A DNA stretch of 64,000 nt from Vespula vulgaris (Eukaryota; Arthropoda; Insecta; Hymenoptera; Vespidae): assembly GCF_905475345.1 (NCBI RefSeq), contig NC_066597.1, forward strand, positions 1,287,501 through 1,351,500, written 5' to 3'. A model generated the notes under the pieces. That model had not been told where the DNA came from and ran no database searches. It saw nothing but the letters and a program-made list of their open reading frames with translations. Shown here one piece after another: positions 50,498-61,000 of the stretch. The position numbers and the translations under genes are program-made. Each line of letters begins with the position of its first letter. Within the stretch, counting starts at the first letter, position 1.

Positions 50498-50915
50498 TAT
50501 ATTTTCACCGATCAGTCCAACTAATTTAATTTCTACACAGCCATTTACTACTTTTCTTAGCTTGTAGAAAAATGCCGCAAACAAATCACTATTTTATTCG
50601 TAAGCCGTAAACATAGTATTACCAACCTATAAACAAATAGTTCCTATTCTTTCCTAAGGTTCAAGAACATAAAATAAATTACCAGGTTTTGGACAAACGA
50701 CAAACGTATTAAAATACATTTGATAAAATAAGAATAATAAATAATAAGAAATTAATACGAGTAATCTATTAATATCGTTCTCGAATTTTTATTATTAAAG
50801 CTATAATCTCATCTTGATTTTTAATCGTAATATTTTCCCGATATCATTTATCATTTATTTATTATTTATAAATATATATAATGCATCTTTTAGTTTATTA
50901 AATTTTTATACTTTT
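50498..50915. other. spacer upstream of TCERG1
   Basis: An AT-rich spacer of about 420 bases between the 3' end of the 230-aa gene and the TCERG1 start, both on the minus strand. It must hold the TCERG1 promoter and 5' UTR. No core promoter element stands out. Confidence 0.4.
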
Positions 50916-51969
50916 TCAATCAGAATCAGAATCAAATAATCGTGTTTGAATAAAGAATTTTTTACTTCCTTGTAGTTCAATGTTCTCTGCCGCACAATTA
51001 GTATCCTCTTTTTTTGTGCTACTTTCAAACGTAGGATGTTCATATAGTTTTTTAATATTTATAATCTTATTTGATACAAGATTTATTATTGATAGACTGG
51101 TACTGCTAATACTCCATATTACTCTAAAATCAAATTAAAAAGCTTTTAATTTATATTTTTCATGATACGAAATATATACAAATCTATAACCTTGTTGGAT
51201 ATGTCGTATTTATGTCGTCTCGATATTCTCTGATGTCTTTTACTTTTTCTGTGTTCTTAAATTGTGTGTTTGCTGATGTGTAATCTTTTAGAGGATAAAA
51301 ATTGTGTTAATGAAATATGTATGAGAAATATTTTTTATACATCATACCATACTTGTATATTTACCGTTATATCTGTCAGAATAAGTTACATTTTTGGACG
51401 TAGATAAAAGATTTGAGGAATTTCTCTTTGTTAAAAATGAGTCTGTTGTTAAATAATTTCTTTTATGCTTTAATGAATGACGAATTAAATTTCTAGGACT
51501 CAATGAATAGTTTCTAAATACATCGGGTTTAGATGTAATTGTATTTGCTCTATTAAGTTCTAAAATATCAGCATTATCTTTTTCTGGGATTAACGTTTTA
51601 ATATTTATTTCTGTTTTGTTTAATACCTATGGCATATAGATTAATAATGTATACTCTTGATAAATTATAATAACATGAAGATTTCATATAAAAATCAAAA
51701 TTTTTTATACTGGCTGTGAATACTTATTAAACAGATTTATCCAACATTTTTTTCTTCTGTCCAAACTATTTTTTGCTTTACAGAGCTTTGACATAATATG
51801 TTTTTTATAATTTGCTGAATATCTATGATATAATAAAATAATACACATAAATAAAGCAATTGAAATGGAATTAAGATTTAACTGTAGTTAAGAATTTACT
51901 TTTGCATCTGTTTATTTTACTTTTGTACAAATAATTCTAATTTCAATATTACCTTTTAGTTTTTGTCAT
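50916..51969 (-). CDS. unrecognised 230-aa basic protein with acidic FDSDSD end
   Basis: I do not recognise this protein. The model rests on five exons with GT-AG borders and agreeing phases: 51969-51953, 51822-51711, 51626-51365, 51284-51191 and 51123-50916. Exon 1 carries only five codons plus two bases (MTKTK). The product is basic and Asn/Ser/Lys-rich (NYSLSPRNLIRHSLKHKRNY; TDSFLTKRNSSNLLSTSKN). It has no signal peptide or membrane segment and ends in an acidic QTRLFDSDSD stop. Basic composition with an S-P site and acidic tail suggests a nuclear or cytoskeletal role, but that is a guess. It is head to head with COA8 (about 420 bases). Conservation across relatives would decide whether all five exons are real. 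Confidence 0.6.
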
Positions 51970-52389
51970 TGAGATAAACTGATTAATGATCTTCGTAGAT
52001 TAACATGAACAACAAATAAATGAATGCATTCAAATCTCGCGCGTTAGATATCAAGTCTACCATGACTACATTAGTCAAAAATACTACGAATTATCATGCA
52101 AATAAACATATAAAAAATTACATCTTATATGGTGTCAATTATAAATATTTCTTAGATATTGATATTAATATTAATGTACAATTCTTTTTTAATGTTTCTT
52201 AGTCGATATATGAATACTCCATGTGAATTAATTTAAATTACAAACTGCAAAAAAAATCGCTATATTGAGTTCGTGTTAATGAAACAGTTTTATGTAGACA
52301 CGAAGAATTATCTCACATGTTTATGTTTTTTTAATATATTTTTACAGGAATTGTAAGACTCAAACATTCAAGTGTAAATAATATAAAAA
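51970..52389. promoter_or_regulatory. shared promoter region of the 230-aa gene and COA8
   Basis: 420 bases between two divergent start codons. It contains a copy of a dispersed degenerate repeat (52033-52185), so part of the region derives from an old insertion. Confidence 0.4.
52033..52185 (+). repeat. dispersed degenerate repeat, copy 1
   Basis: Shares ordered blocks with 53731-53870: cgcgcgttag, tgacta/tacta, tagtcaaaa.tactac, gaattac/gaattat, aaaaattaca/aaaaattata, tgtaaatat/tataaatat, gatatt/gatact. Looks like an old interspersed element. A short open frame across it (52020-52202) is incidental. Confidence 0.5.
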
Positions 52390-53013
52390 ATGAATAGTAA
52401 ATCTACTTGCTTATTCAGAAAAGATCTAGTTAAAAGAATTCGTCCTTTTTGTTCAGTAAGCATTTGTAGTACTTTGGTGTTTACATAATACAATGTAATC
52501 TATTTATTTTGTCACACAATTCATTTGCTTTACATCAGAAATCATCGATAGATAAGGCACAAAATGAAATAAATTTTGATCAAATTGGAAATCCAGATCC
52601 TATTTCAAATTTGAGACCTATTATTTTTAAAAAGTCCAATAATGAATCTAAATTGGAGAAAAAATACAGAGAAGCTAGAGAAGATACCCAGCTTTGGAAT
52701 CAAACATTCTGGACAAAACATAACAAGAGTTTCATACAAGTAAAATTGATGAATATTTCTTATAAACGTTAAGAAAACAATAAGATTTTTATTAACATAT
52801 TCTTAAATTCAGGAACGTAGTAAGTTTCAAGAAACATTGAAAGCACAAGGTAAAACATCGTTAACAGCAGATGACATGTCTGTTTTTTATAAATATTTTC
52901 TTGACAAAAATTGGAGGTTACATTTTGACTATAATATTTTGTGGTATAAAAAGAATTTTAATCTTTTATTACTTGAATTGAGGGTAAAAATATCTAAATT
53001 AATATTTAAATAA
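52390..53013 (+). CDS. COA8: cytochrome c oxidase assembly factor 8 (COA8/APOPT1)
   Basis: 155-aa predicted mitochondrial matrix protein; the family stabilises cytochrome c oxidase, especially under oxidative stress. Three exons, 52390-52455, 52539-52739 and 52813-53013, all phase 0. The first encodes a basic presequence (MNSKSTCLFRKDLVKRIRP). Family blocks follow: IGNPDPISNLRPIIF, LEKKYREAREDTQLWNQTFW, TADDMSVFYKYFLDKNWRLH, and YNILWYKKNFNLLLLELRV. These match the vertebrate IGPPDKYSNLRP, LRQETQEWNQQFW, DFYKEFLSKN and YNRDWYKRNF segments. An AATAAA at 53078-53083 is a reasonable poly(A) signal. Confidence 0.9.
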
Positions 53014-53077
53014 TTGATATTGAATTTAAATTTCAGAAGAGTGAAATGTTAGGATATTTGTAAAAAAAATATCATCA

Positions 53078-53083
53078 ATAAAA
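53078..53083 (+). terminator. candidate poly(A) signal of COA8
   Basis: AATAAA lies 65 bases after the stop codon, before the convergent neighbour's stop at 53240. Confidence 0.4.
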
Positions 53084-53239
53084 TTTAGTTATAATTAATA
53101 AAGGAAATAGTTATATGCAACAATGTAATAACATACTTTTAGCTACTTCTAGTATTGATTATATTAATTTGCTTTTTAATAAATTGAATAACAAAAAACA
53201 TAAAATTTACTTTTAATCTTATCCTTTTGATTGTATCTA

Positions 53240-56056
53240 TTAGTATAGAAAGTCACTTGTTCTGCGCACAATTGGTCCTTTTTTGTAAGCAAATTCTTTT
53301 TTGATGTATTCAACTTCTTCTTGCTTTTCTTTCAGTTTTAATGTTAGAAATTTACACTGTTGTCTTTCAAAGACCAATTCCCTTTGGTAATCCCGTACAG
53401 AAACACATAGCTTTCGTAAGGTTTCTTTTGCTGCAATTAATGATTTTTGTTTTTGTTGATCTAACAAATTTATTTCTTCCATTAAGTTTTGACAGTTCTT
53501 GCATTCCACATTATATTCTTGATTTAATTGAACTTCTGCAGTAATCAATGCAATTCTTAAAGATTCACATGTTTCTTTTTCGTGAACAAGTTCGTTTCTA
53601 ATTTCCTCAAATTCAGAAGCAGCTTGTTCAGCCATATTTTCACTATCTTTCAATAACTATGAAAAAATTATTTGAAATATAATTTTTTATTAAAAGAATC
53701 CAATTAAAAATAATACGATTCGTTCAGAATTACGCGCGTTAGGTGTCGTAATACTACTGTAGTCAAAAGTACTACATGGTTTTTGGAATTACACGTAATA
53801 GATCCATGAAAAATTATATTATATTTAACGTTGATTGTAAATATCTATTTGATACTGTGATTATTTGCAATATTTTTTATATTAATTACAGATATTAATT
53901 GCAATAAGAATTACAATTAATTGCTCACCCGTTTCTGCTTTTTTATCGTTTCGTCTTGTTCTTCTATAATTTTTGTTTTAATGTTCAACATACAATTATA
54001 ATCATCCTTACAACGTTCTAACTCCTCTTTTAAACTATTACATGTATTTGATTCTTTATTTAAACTAGATTCTAATTTTTGAATATCATTTTGCATTCCT
54101 GTACATTTGCAACTATACGACTTCAGTAGTGATTGCATTTCGAATATTTTAGATTCCTAAAAAGTGCATTATGAAAACTTAATTTTATGTAAAACTTATC
54201 TAGAAGCTGTTAGAACGTAAAATAATTTATTAACCTTTTCAATAATTGTTTTACTTTTATCACGTAAACTGCATTGCTGTTTTTTACAAATAATACTTAA
54301 TTCACATATTCTTCTCTCCTGTATTTTTGTAACATTTGTAAGTTCTGCAATCAATCCTTTTAATTCAATTATTTCCGCCTGTAAAATCTCTTCTTTTTGT
54401 TTAACTATAGATTTTATAAGGTTAACTTCGTCTTGAACAACTGTGCAACTTGAAAATAAAAATATAACATCTGACATAATACTTATAATAAAATTATAAT
54501 CATACAATATAATTATTTTGTATATTACGTTTTTGTTTCACATTCAGAAGCTATCTGCAATTTACATTTTAAATCCTGGCATTCGCGAAGTAAAGACACA
54601 TTTTTGCAAACTGCATTCTCCATTTCCTCCTAAGAAAATAAATCTTTAATTTTTCATCTTACAAATTTGACATACTTACTTTCAGAGTTGATATAGTTTT
54701 TAATAATTTGTCTCTATCTGCTGTAACTGTAATAGTTTCTTTTTTTGCTTGCGCAAGTTGCTCCTCAGCTTTTTGTAGAGCATCTTTTAGGTGAGATATT
54801 GGTTGTTCTCCATTTTCTTTCAACTTTGTTGAATGTTGCTTCGCGTTTTGCAATTTCTCCTCCAAATCTTTCTTCTGTTTTTTTTCGTTAGATAAATCCT
54901 GATAAATCAACCTGGATTATAAATAATCCTTTAACTAAAATTGGAGATTTCAGTTTTTTATCTACATTATCCCTATAAATGACAATTTTTTGAATTCTTT
55001 TGTAGCTTATTTTATTGAAAATATTTCTTTCATTTACCTTGTCAACTGCCACTATCCTAATTTCTTCTGTATTAACACTTTTATCATTATCATCCGGCAA
55101 TGTTATAATTTTTTCTGTTTCTTTACTTTTATCCTTGTCTTGCACTGTGTCATTTGTCTTACGCATAATTTCATTTTCATTTTCTGTATTCTGATTATCA
55201 ATCTTTTTTGAGACTGATTCATGTTTTTCAGAATGATTCGTATCTCGTTTTGCAGATATATCATTGTTCGTTTTTTCTTGTGTAATTTGCTTTCTTATAG
55301 AATTTATGTTTTCTAAATCCTGTACATTTTCTAATCTTGTATCAAGGATCTGTCCTTTGATAGAAGTCATTTAATTAAATACTATAAATATTGTCTATAA
55401 GATTTTATTTACTTAATGATATATTATTTAATTCATTTACCATTTTCAGTAATATATACATCTTTTCTTATGGCTTCATCATCATATGTTTGTTTATTTG
55501 AGATTTCTTTAATTTTTTCATCGTTTTTATAGGCTAATAATTTACGAAAGAAAGAAGAAAATATAATTGTAAAAATAATTCATAATATTATTAATAGTAC
55601 TATATAACCTTTTTATATACTAATTAATAAATCTTTATTATGCAAGTGATGTAATAAAGAAAAGTAAATAGTTATGTATAATATCTATATTAATAAAAAA
55701 TTTACATTTTCTTGTCTTATTGCAAGTACATCTTTTTCGTGTTTTGCAAGTGTTGATATTACATGGTATTTTTTTCTTATTTTCTCCAGTGGATAGTATA
55801 TGATGTTGACAATCACAAATCTTAGACAAATTATTATTAATATTGATATACTAGATACTATGTATTACATACAAATATTATATACCTTACAACATAGGAT
55901 TGGATTTTTGTCATATTCATCTTCCATTTTTTGTAATTTAGCAATTGTTGCAAGTTGTTGATTAAGTTCAGTTAAACGTGTTACAAGAAGAGACTTGCAC
56001 ATTCTAAGTTTCTTCGTTAGTTTAAAAGCATTAAAAATTTTGATTTGATGCTTCAA
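53240..56056 (-). CDS. coiled-coil protein with N-terminal Cys-rich cluster
   Basis: 624-aa protein that I do not recognise by name. Nine exons with consistent phases, in coding order: 56056-55886, 55820-55706, 55533-55441, 55354-55038, 54898-54680, 54629-54529, 54448-54235, 54156-53929 and 53656-53240. Residues 1-50 are helical (LLVTRLTELNQQLATIAKLQKMEDEYD). A cysteine cluster follows (ILCCKICDCQHH, then CNINTCKTRKRCTCNK), which could bind zinc. Residues ~105-235 are acidic/polar and disordered. From about 235 to the end the protein is a heptad coiled coil (LSNEKKQKKDLEEKLQNAK; LKDALQKAEEQLAQAKKE), ending RRTSDFLY. Such proteins are usually centrosomal, ciliary or cytoskeletal scaffolds; that is inference only. 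The Met at residue 19 (MCKSLL) is an alternative start. Confidence 0.7.
53731..53870 (+). repeat. dispersed degenerate repeat, copy 2 (in an intron)
   Basis: Counterpart of 52033-52185, lying inside an intron of the coiled-coil gene. The matching blocks are in the same order and orientation. Confidence 0.5.
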
Positions 56057-56386
56057 TTTTTAACCACCTAAGTGTTCAAGATAAAATGTGGAAATCTCTT
56101 GTTTATTTTAATGAAAGGTAGAATGTCATTTTTTTTACCTTTCAACCTTTAAAAAATAAAATCATCTATCAGAAGGGAAAACATCTTTTAATTAATAATA
56201 TTTCTCAACTAAATTAAATGTGCAAAATTACTTTTTAATACGTAAAACAAAATTGATATAATTTCTATTTTATATAAGAAAATAATCTATCAAATTTGAC
56301 AAGGTGTTATTTAATGTGATATAATTTTATATAGAAATATTTAATCGTGCTCATGTTTTGAAATATGTGTGAACAAATATTTGGAC
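56057..56386. promoter_or_regulatory. shared promoter region of the coiled-coil and membrane-protein genes
   Basis: 330 very AT-rich bases between divergent start codons. Nothing beyond composition is recognised. Confidence 0.35.
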
Positions 56387-57684
56387 ATGTTAAAAAAAAT
56401 ATTAATTCGTGTACGATGGCGTATACTACTTTTATGTGGTATAGGACTATGGATAGCACTTTGTGCAAATGATCTGTATTATAATAATGAATTAATACTT
56501 TCTGAAGGTGACAACATAAAAATATGATTTTCTTTACTCCATTCATTATACAGCTAATATTTTAATGAGTACATTGTAATACATAACTGCTTCAAATAAT
56601 TTTATTGTAATTTTGACAAAGATAAGGTATTTCCAACAACAAGGACAACAGCACAAGAAAATACAATTAAAAAGAGGAGTACTTTAATGAGTATTTCACA
56701 TTTTATTGAACAAAGTCACAAATCATGGGGTACCATAAGAAAATCAAGAGTATTAACGACTTTTGTTGTCATTTTCGTATCTATTTGGTTCATTTTATTT
56801 ACTACATGTTTTGAAAATTATATAAGAAGAAAATCAGAGAAATTTATAAACACGTTAGTAAAATTTAATTGGTATATATTTAATATATAAAAAGTAAAAC
56901 TAAATGATCATGTGTATGTGTATGTGTGTGTGTGTGTTGCAGGCCAGACAACAAGAAAAAACTTAATACTAATTCCAGTAAAAAAACATTGACAAATGTT
57001 GGTGTCCAAGTACCAATATATCCTTTTTATTACACACTATCATCATTTAGTACAAACTCCACTATTTTACACCGAGAATCAACAACACGTTTCGAAAGTA
57101 ATGACACATGGTCGAGTACTACGCAATCAAATCAAGAATGGTTTTCAATAATGAAATCTTCATCAAATATTTTATCTTATTCTTTCGAAGAAAATCAAAA
57201 TGAACAAAAAATTATTAGTAAAGATTTAAAAAAACACAGGGATATTATTTGCAATAATAATAATAATGCCTATGACCCACACAAGTTTGCATATTCGTAC
57301 AATGAATTTGACGTTTTTCAATGTGAACACGTATCTCAATTAATTTATTATATTAATTTAAGTCGTTCACTTCATTTTCAATCAACTTTATTCTCTCAAA
57401 GATATACCGTTAGTATATTTAATACTTTCACTTCCTTATCGACTAAATACATGTTGAACTCTTCTTGGTCGGTAAAATATTTGTACAAACAAAATGGCGT
57501 TTTCAATGATAACGGCGAAAGAACAATTAATTCTAATAAATTAAAAATGGCAAATTTTTGGTCGAAAAGAAAGGAAAAGATATGTATTATTAGTTCTTCG
57601 CCAGAATTTCAACAGTTTTTAGCTAATTTCAAGAATTTCAGGTATACGCCACAATCATTATATTCTTTGAAAATTTGTCAATAA
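56387..57684 (+). CDS. unrecognised 370-aa protein with two hydrophobic segments
   Basis: Not recognised. Three exons with agreeing phases: 56387-56507, 56622-56871 and 56943-57684. The first exon encodes a basic N terminus and a hydrophobic helix (ILLLCGIGLWIALCA), either an uncleaved anchor or a signal peptide. A second, clearly membrane-spanning helix lies in exon 2 (VLTTFVVIFVSIWFILFTTCF) followed by basic ENYIRRKSEK, which would place the C terminus in the cytosol. The remaining ~250 residues are Ser/Asn/Tyr-rich with no known domain and end near SSPEFQQFLANFKNFRYTP. A potential donor (TTCAG|GTATAC) near 57640 means the true 3' end could differ. The neighbour downstream on the same strand starts with its own signal peptide, so I treat them as separate genes. 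Confidence 0.6.
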
Positions 57685-58089
57685 TGTAAAAATTATAAAA
57701 TATTTAATAAATTGACATCTTTCACACAACAGAGATTTTTTTTTATATATACACACATATATTATATAATAATTAACAATTATTAATAATATAAGAAATA
57801 GATAAAAATAAACAAATAAAAGTAACAACACGCGCGCGTTATATGTACACACACACACAAGCGCGCGTAAGATTTGATTTCTATACATTATCAAATATCA
57901 TTGAGATAACTTTTATATATATTTTTTTTCATACAAACATATTTATATTGTATACTATATCTATTGATCTAAACAAGATCTAATAAATTATAGAATTCTG
58001 TATCTTTCCTGATATCATAGAGATTTAGTCAGTCATAACGAGAGATTATAAATGTATCAATAGGATTATTACAATATTTTCTTATAACT
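57685..58089. other. spacer with CA/TA/CG dinucleotide runs
   Basis: An AT-rich spacer with short (AC)n, (CG)n and (TA)n runs at 57749-57870. It must include the promoter of the following gene; no element is recognised. Confidence 0.4.
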
Positions 58090-61000
58090 ATGGGAACATT
58101 GAATTATTTTGTAAGTTATTTTTGCAAATCAACAAGATTAATAAAATATTTAAATTATTATTTTTCTTTATTAAAAATATATTTTTTTAGTTGTTCGCGA
58201 TTCTCTTTGGATCGATTGTACAACGAGGAAAATGTTCGAACATAAAATTGAATGAATATTTGAGTGAAAAATTAAGAGAGGCCAAAGTTAATATAGCTAA
58301 AAGTCATATCGAAGCATCTCAAACAGGTGAATTAATATAAAAAGAAAAATATCTAATTTAAAATAAGAAAACAAAAATCGTAAATATATACAGTAGATTT
58401 ATGTGATTATAGTTTTTGTTAACAATTACAATGTGAGTTGGTTAAAATCATGGGATACGATATGGGATACAAATCCACCATTAATAATAAATACATTTAA
58501 TCAAATGTTATTCGCTCATACCAATGGAACTATGGATATTTTTATGAATGGTTCTACTTCGAGCAAAGTTTTCAAATTTAAAGAAAAAAGTACTATTGGC
58601 CAGGGTTATTTTATCAAATTCGTTAGAGTATGTTTTACATGCATTACTTACGTATGTTATAATATTTCAATATTTTTTTCCGAGATCATAATCAATCGTT
58701 TATCTTTTAGACAATTAAATGGAAAACGACTCTTTATCTTTTTCTTTGTTACAATATCGGTTGGTGCAGCTTGTACACAGGAAACGATATTACAGATTTA
58801 ATTCATAGACAACATGTTATATATTCAAAACTAATCGATGCTTGTTTCTTTACCAAAGCTAATCGGCTTTATTTAATATTAGTCGATAATATAAGCGTGT
58901 AAGTATTCTACAGAATGGGCTAAAAGTTTCTAGATTAATTCATAAATTAATTTTTCGTAATTTACAGACTAATTTTTTTTTTGAGATTGTAAAACTATAA
59001 TACAAGCTTAATTGTAGATCTAAAAAGCCTCGAAAAAGATCTAATTGATTTTTAAAAATCATTTAGGAACTTTTGTCCCATTGCTATGTAATATTTATAT
59101 ATATGTTATTTATTATACACATTAATATATTAAGTATATTAAACAATGTCTTTTATAATGATATAATTTAATATTAATCAATAATTAAAAACAGTATTTA
59201 TCATTGGGCTGGTACTTACATGGATATCTACACTAACATAATGACCAGTTCTGCTGTATCGGTCACTACGTTTAAATATAAACAATCGGTTATTATAATA
59301 TTTGCTCAAAATTCTAAATCCGATTCAATAGTTACTTCTACCGTTTACGAATTCAAAGAGAATACTATCGATATAATACAATTTTTGCCTACGAACAAAC
59401 CGATGTCTATTCATCATTATACTTGCAATAATCATCATTTTGTTTTAATGATAAATAAAATGCAAGTAAGCAGTGTATATTTATGGGATGGTTCGTATCA
59501 CAAATGTATTAGAAAATCTAATCTCTACTTTTCTTTCTTTTTTTTTTGTTTTGGATTAAAATTTTTTCGATCTGTTATTAGGTACAGAATTGTTAAAATG
59601 GATCGATATTCCAGAAATTAGAACATTTTATTCTATGCAAACAGTATATTTACAAGATGGTACCTACTTTATTGTTGCTCATAATGTAAGTGCAGATAAA
59701 TTTTTATTTTATATTGTAAAAAGTTAACTAATTACTTTCTAATAAATTTCAATGTTCTAGGACGTTGTGGAGTTATTTAAATTATTAAATATGGCCAATT
59801 ATGTGTCTCTAAGTGTTCGAAAATTAAATAATAATAGGAACATAGTGGATATGCAAGCATTAAATAATGGATATGAGACCATAACTTTGATATTAACCAC
59901 ATTAAGCTACGACGGCTTATATTTCGTCGAGATTTGGGATTTAAATGTCAAAAATAAAACCTACCATGGTAAATCAGATTGAATTACAAATTGATCTTTA
60001 TAAGTAATCCAATTGATTAACTATCAAATTATGTTATAGAGAATAAACAAATGGTCACAGACACAACACGAGAATGTTTGTCAGAGATCGTTAGAATATT
60101 ACAAAATAGATTGTTTGTCATTAGGAAATTTGAGTCATTTATGCTCTACTCTAATTATTCGATAAAGAATAATTCCTATGTTTTTGATACGCTCGAATAT
60201 CCAAGTGTGATTTTGAAATCGGGTGTTGTAGAAAAGATTGATTTATTTGTCGAAGAGGAAGTATTTACACCATCCGAACTTCGAAAGAATTTAGATGATC
60301 TTGAATCGAAAATCGAAAGTCTGTTGAAAAGATCATTAAATATTTTACGACCAAACACTAAGAATAATTTATATGGTGTGATCAATATCACTGGTGATGC
60401 ATTTTTCAAAGAAATGGTAATCGATACGATATCCATCGATAAATTAAATAACGTTAGTTATCGATCTAACAATCTCATATCCTTAAAAGATGATCAACAA
60501 TTTGCCTCGTCTCTAAACGCTGATAATATCATCGTTCATAATCTCAAAGTGAATTCCCTTTGTGGAATTCCTCATCAGTGTGAGTACACGTTTTTATAAT
60601 CTATCATGAAAAATATTAGTTTGTAAAGAGGTAGTGTTAATGAAAATTTCATTACGAAATCGTAGATTGGGCAACGATAGAAAACAAAGATGAAAAAATA
60701 TTAGTCAGCGAGAATGATAGTACTAGAAAATTATATGAAAATAGTATACTCGTCCATTCGAATATTTCTATACCTAATTTGAAAGTAAAAAAGATCAATG
60801 AAATTGACATGGAGCAATTGATTGATCAGCTGTTCATTATAGGTGGCAATCAGACGATTACAGGTATAATTTATCGATTTTTTTTTTTTTTAATTAATTA
60901 ATTTCTCGAATGATAATAAGTATTTTTTTTTTAATTAATTAATTTCTCGAATGATAATAAGTCTTTCTTTAGGTAACATTACATACCAGTATGTAGAGGT

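Noticed and set aside
50498..50584. In-frame upstream ATG extending TCERG1 by 29 residues
   Set aside because: The extension is hydrophobic and unlike TCERG1 N termini; the acidic MESSNEQ start fits better. It cannot be excluded without transcripts.
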